From Diphasiastrum complanatum (taxonomy: Eukaryota > Streptophyta > Lycopodiopsida > Lycopodiales > Lycopodiaceae), in contig CM055110.1 in assembly GCA_029204225.1 (NCBI GenBank), positions 38,544,015 through 38,608,014 on the forward strand: DNA of 64,000 nt. Reading direction: 5' to 3'. A program made the translations under genes and the position numbers. Positions within the stretch are counted from its first letter, which is position 1. The number at the start of each line of letters is the position of its first letter. The notes below the pieces were generated by a model that worked only from the letters and a program-made list of their open reading frames with translations, was not told the DNA's origin and did not search any database. Shown here piece by piece: positions 61,014 to 64,000 of this stretch.

Positions 61014-61860
61014 CAGGTACACTCACAGAGTCGTTTCTCACAACATGACAATTTGCTCTTCGGATGTAGCAACTATTTTCTAGTAGATAGGTTGGCATTG
61101 ATGTCTAAAAGCCCTAAGAGCTCTCCTTCCATCAAGGTCTTAAAACATACCTTCGGGTGTTTTCCTCTACCAATTTAGACTCAAGTAGTTGTTTTCATGT
61201 TGACCTGCTTCTTTGGCTATAACTATTGTATGTAAGAGCATCCTCATATAATTATTAACTCTATTCTCAATTGCACCAGAATGACATTCTGAGGCCTTGC
61301 ATTCCGGAATGTCAAAAAGAAAAAAAACTTCAATTTAGTGACTTCTTGCCATGCCTTCTCGATGATACTAATATCAAAGCCAATGCTTGCATGTTAAAAA
61401 CGTACAATGTTGAGGAAGAAGTGCTACCATGCGAGGAAATCAAACCTCAGGAGGATCAAGTTTTGTCACTTTGAAGTTTGAAATTTGGATTAAGCACAAG
61501 TAATTGCTCGTTTCATGTGTGTTAAAGAACATGGTACCTTGCATGATGTGCAACAAGGTACAATTCGGTAGAAGAGTTCCCAACAAGACTTACAGATCTA
61601 TCAAGACATCTTCCAGGTGCAAGGATACTAGTCCCATAACCATAGAGTGTAGATATAGCAGGGTTGTTGAATGTAACATGTTATTCAATGCTTTGCATGA
61701 TTGAAAAATGTAGCAAAGCAAACTTGGTTTTGATGCAACTACATGTATATATTGTTTACCATTCCCAATACCTGATATCTTTCATTGTTTTTTGAAATTT
61801 CTAGGCTTTCTTTTTTTCTAAGACACCTTAAAAATTTTACAAAGAAAACCTACAAAAAAA
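61014..61860. other. Spacer, no supported gene
   Basis: Frames at 61271-61474 and 61504-61704 (+) carry no motif and no splice context. Nothing is assigned. Confidence 0.35.
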
Positions 61861-61867
61861 AGATTAT

Positions 61868-61980
61868 GTTCCGGAACACCTTAACATTCAAGAACGTCCG
61901 GAACTTTGCGTTTCAGAACATGATCGAAACTCTGCGTTCCGAAACATAATCAAAACTTTACGTTCCGAAACATAATTGGT
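61868..61980. repeat. Short tandem repeat 'gttccgaaacataatc'
   Basis: Units of about 32 bp with the core GTTCCGAAACATAATCAAAA (variants GTTCCGGAAC, GTTTCAGAAC) repeat about four times. The words resemble those at 57310-57400. Confidence 0.7.
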
Positions 61981-63382
61981 GCATCTATGACTATTATATA
62001 CACAAATCTGTCTCTAGGTAAGGGTTGAGCTTCTTCATATGGTCCAACAATATAAGTTTCTAGTGTCTCTGATAAATGATTCTACACATGGGCGAATCAC
62101 CCAAGAGACAGACTCGAAGCAGGCCATTTTCAAACTCTCATAAGCATCCATATGTAGTTCTGAAATAACCTTAAGTGAGGGAGGGACCTTTGGACTACAA
62201 AGTTGAGGTTAAACTAAAGATAAACTAAAGCATGACCTATGGGTCTATGAATCACAAATCTAATCTCGTTAGCATGAAATGGAAGGTAAATCCAGTTCTC
62301 CTTATACAACTTGCAGTGGTTTCGCATGCAAGAGTCCAAGATCATTTCAAAATTTGCCTTCCCCCATTTCACAAGGGGTGAGAGTTGCCCCTAGGTGGCA
62401 TTGAAAGGTGCCAATCTAGGGTAACTCGGATATTAGGGAAGTACCTTGGGCCTCTCCGAGTAGGGGGGGTAAGTGGTGGGCCCTTTCTTTCCCCTTCAAT
62501 AAAAACATAAATGTCTTATCTAATTTGAATATAGACATTAAATGCCATGCCCTCCAAATGAAATGGGCTTTCACATGAAATGACATTAAAGGACCTGGGC
62601 TTTCAAATTGGGGGATAAGGGCAAATTTTGAAATGGCCCTGGACTATTCCATGTTGAACCACCCAAACTGCAAATAAGCATTTTATGTTTTGACACGTTA
62701 TTATCATTTTGGCAAAGCTTGAAAAGCTTTACGTGTAAGGAAAATCCATGAGTTCTTTTGTTACCTTAACTGCTAAACATCACTTTGATTGGTTCACACG
62801 ACCAGAAACACTTCCTTCCTGGCAACTAATCGGATTTGAAAAGCTTCAAGGCAGCTGATCACTTTGGAGGCTAGATAATCAATTTGTGATGTAAGTCAAG
62901 GGAATGACTAAGAAGCTTCAATAACAATATGCCCTAAAGTTGCAAAAATTCCACTAGTAACCTTGCTTTCAATCACCTTAGGGATTCAACAACCAGCAAA
63001 TGCCGCAAGTGAGAGATTTTTTACCTGCATATGCTCTTTATAAAGATTGAAAAATTACGTACGATCATAGAACGGTGGAAAGCGCCGAAAAAGAAAGTAT
63101 AACGAGGTCTGATTAACTACGGTGTCACACAGAAGCCAAAATCTGCAGACAAATTACAACACAGAGGATGCTTGGAGGTCTGAAGCAAAAGAAGTAATAA
63201 TGTCTTTGAATGAAAATTTCCATGACACTCATAGTACTGATTGCCAAAATAATCATGTTGCTGCAGCGTTCTCGGACATGTTGCAAATTTAAGAGCATTG
63301 CTTGAAAATGTTTCACAGAACAGAAAAAAGAAGAAGATGAAAAGGCAGGGGATGAGAGGTTGCGAATTAAGGACTGACTCAC
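61981..63382. other. Intron-like sequence downstream of the 5' exon
   Basis: It follows the donor of the exon at 63383. A second donor-like CATATGCAG|GTAAAA occurs on the minus strand at 63034 with an open stretch of about 85 bases before it; this may be a further exon but its acceptor is poor, so it is not called. Large minus-strand frames at 63117-63392 read through the splice donor and are not supported. Confidence 0.35.
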
Positions 63383-63459
63383 GGACCAACAATTGCGAGC
63401 AGCAGCAGAGCGCCGACGGAGATCAGTAGCTGGCCTCTGCTTATCCTCCAATCTACCAT
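63383..63459 (-). CDS. 5' exon encoding a signal-anchor-like N-terminus
   Basis: From ATG at 63459 the minus strand encodes MVDWRISRGQLL followed by a hydrophobic ISVGALLLLAIVG and ends at a strong donor (GGTCC|GTGAGT) after 25 codons plus two bases. The pattern short basic start then hydrophobic helix is that of a signal peptide or signal anchor. Upstream, within about 50 bp, is a CT-rich leader (63480-63505). The exon is the best candidate start for the gene ending at 55162; that would imply an intron region of about 7.6 kb holding several repeats. Phase requires at least one more exon between them. Confidence 0.5.
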
Positions 63460-63477
63460 TGCGGCTGATTACCTTGA

Positions 63478-63505
63478 GCGAGCGAGCGAGCGAGAGAGAG
63501 AGATG
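63478..63505 (-). promoter_or_regulatory. CT-rich 5' leader element
   Basis: On the minus strand the sequence is CTCTCTCTCGCTCGCTCGCT, a pyrimidine-rich patch of the kind common near plant transcription starts, placed 20-45 bp before the ATG at 63459. Confidence 0.4.
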
Positions 63506-64000
63506 CATACAATGATAGATTAGCAGGAGCACATGGTGGCAAATGGTGTTGAGAGCAATAGATAGATCGAGAAAATAATAGTGAGATGAGGGGGTGGGTG
63601 CCACTGGGGGATCCAGCCGAGCCTCGGGGATGCTTGCCAAACAATTCAACGCGTGAAAAAGTAAAAGCACGAAAAGGAGAGAATCTTGTGGAGAGAGTGT
63701 GCAAATGTATTTGGTTGAGTCCTTTCACACTCGTAAAATCAATTTTTAAATTTTTACAAAGAAAATTGAGCGCCTCACAAAACGTAATTTGTGGGACAAA
63801 TTTTTTTTTACGCACACCTTTCGGGTAAAAAGTGTGAAAGGCTGTGCGCCCTCGGGCCTCCACGAGCGAAGGGCCGAGGAGCTTGACCTTCCCCCTCCCA
63901 TAAAATGGTCCTCAAACTATAGTCTAGAGCACATAAAGAGCATTTGGAGCAGTGCTCTAGAAAATCAACAAACTATGTATTCTGGAAAGAGCCGGGCAAA
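63506..64000. other. Promoter-side region of the minus-strand gene
   Basis: No TATA box is obvious. The minus-strand frames at 63453-63863 and 63125-63670 have no motif. The region up to 63900 is comparatively GC-rich, as expected near a transcription start. Confidence 0.35.

Noticed and set aside
63117-63863. Long minus-strand frames near the right end as proteins
   Set aside because: They read through a strong splice donor at 63382 and low-complexity CT-rich leader, and show no motif.

Overview
The window reads as nuclear DNA of a land plant with a large, repeat-filled genome. It is AT-rich and intron-bearing, with long introns. It is packed with decayed Ty1/copia and Ty3/gypsy retrotransposons, CACTA (En/Spm) fragments, tRNA-derived SINE-like units and unusually long (GA/CT)n microsatellites. 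A fern-like or similarly large genome is a guess; nothing here fixes the species. There is no sign of a prokaryotic, viral or organellar genome.

Layout. 1-5.3 kb: decayed copia element A (+) with a 271-bp 3' LTR. 5.4-6.7 kb: gypsy RT/RNase H remnant (-), split by a (CT)n block. 6.9-12.6 kb: empty AT-rich DNA with two (GA)n arrays and a 150-bp tandem duplication. 12.7-20.9 kb: mosaic of CACTA and gypsy fragments in both orientations, plus a 52-bp minisatellite. 21.6-23.7 kb: truncated copia element C (+). 24.2-26.0 kb: two convergent spliced gene remnants, the second abutting an LTR. 26.0-27.4 kb: element B, an internally deleted relative of A with both 271-bp LTRs. 27.5-30.7 kb: a divergent pair made of an intact histone H3-like gene (-) and an unknown spliced gene (+) with one in-frame UAG. 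They share a promoter region holding nine CACGTG palindromes and repeated copies of an 18-bp motif. 30.7-32.2 kb: degraded multi-exon gene (-). 32.9-38.5 kb: a ~60-bp minisatellite interrupted by copia element D (-), which has an intact 1317-aa polyprotein, a TATAT target duplication and a 5' LTR cut to 66 bp. 39.7-41.2 kb: nested CACTA pieces. 41.3-46.4 kb: element E, an LTR element whose reading frame carries two zinc-knuckle-like motifs and a duplicated unknown domain but no recognisable polymerase. 46.8-48.2 kb: CACTA DUF4216 fragment and a hairpin-rich repeat around a (GA)n array. 48.5-51.9 kb: gypsy element F (-), whose RNase H frame runs into a SET-domain-like segment. 55.2-63.5 kb: probably one host gene (-), with a 5' signal-anchor exon and a 3' glycine-rich exon separated by a long repeat-filled intron region.

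The host-type genes I can support are the H3-like gene, its divergent partner, the 55.2 kb gene and several spliced remnants. Most other coding sequence belongs to mobile elements. Splice sites, promoters and family assignments were read by eye, without database comparison.
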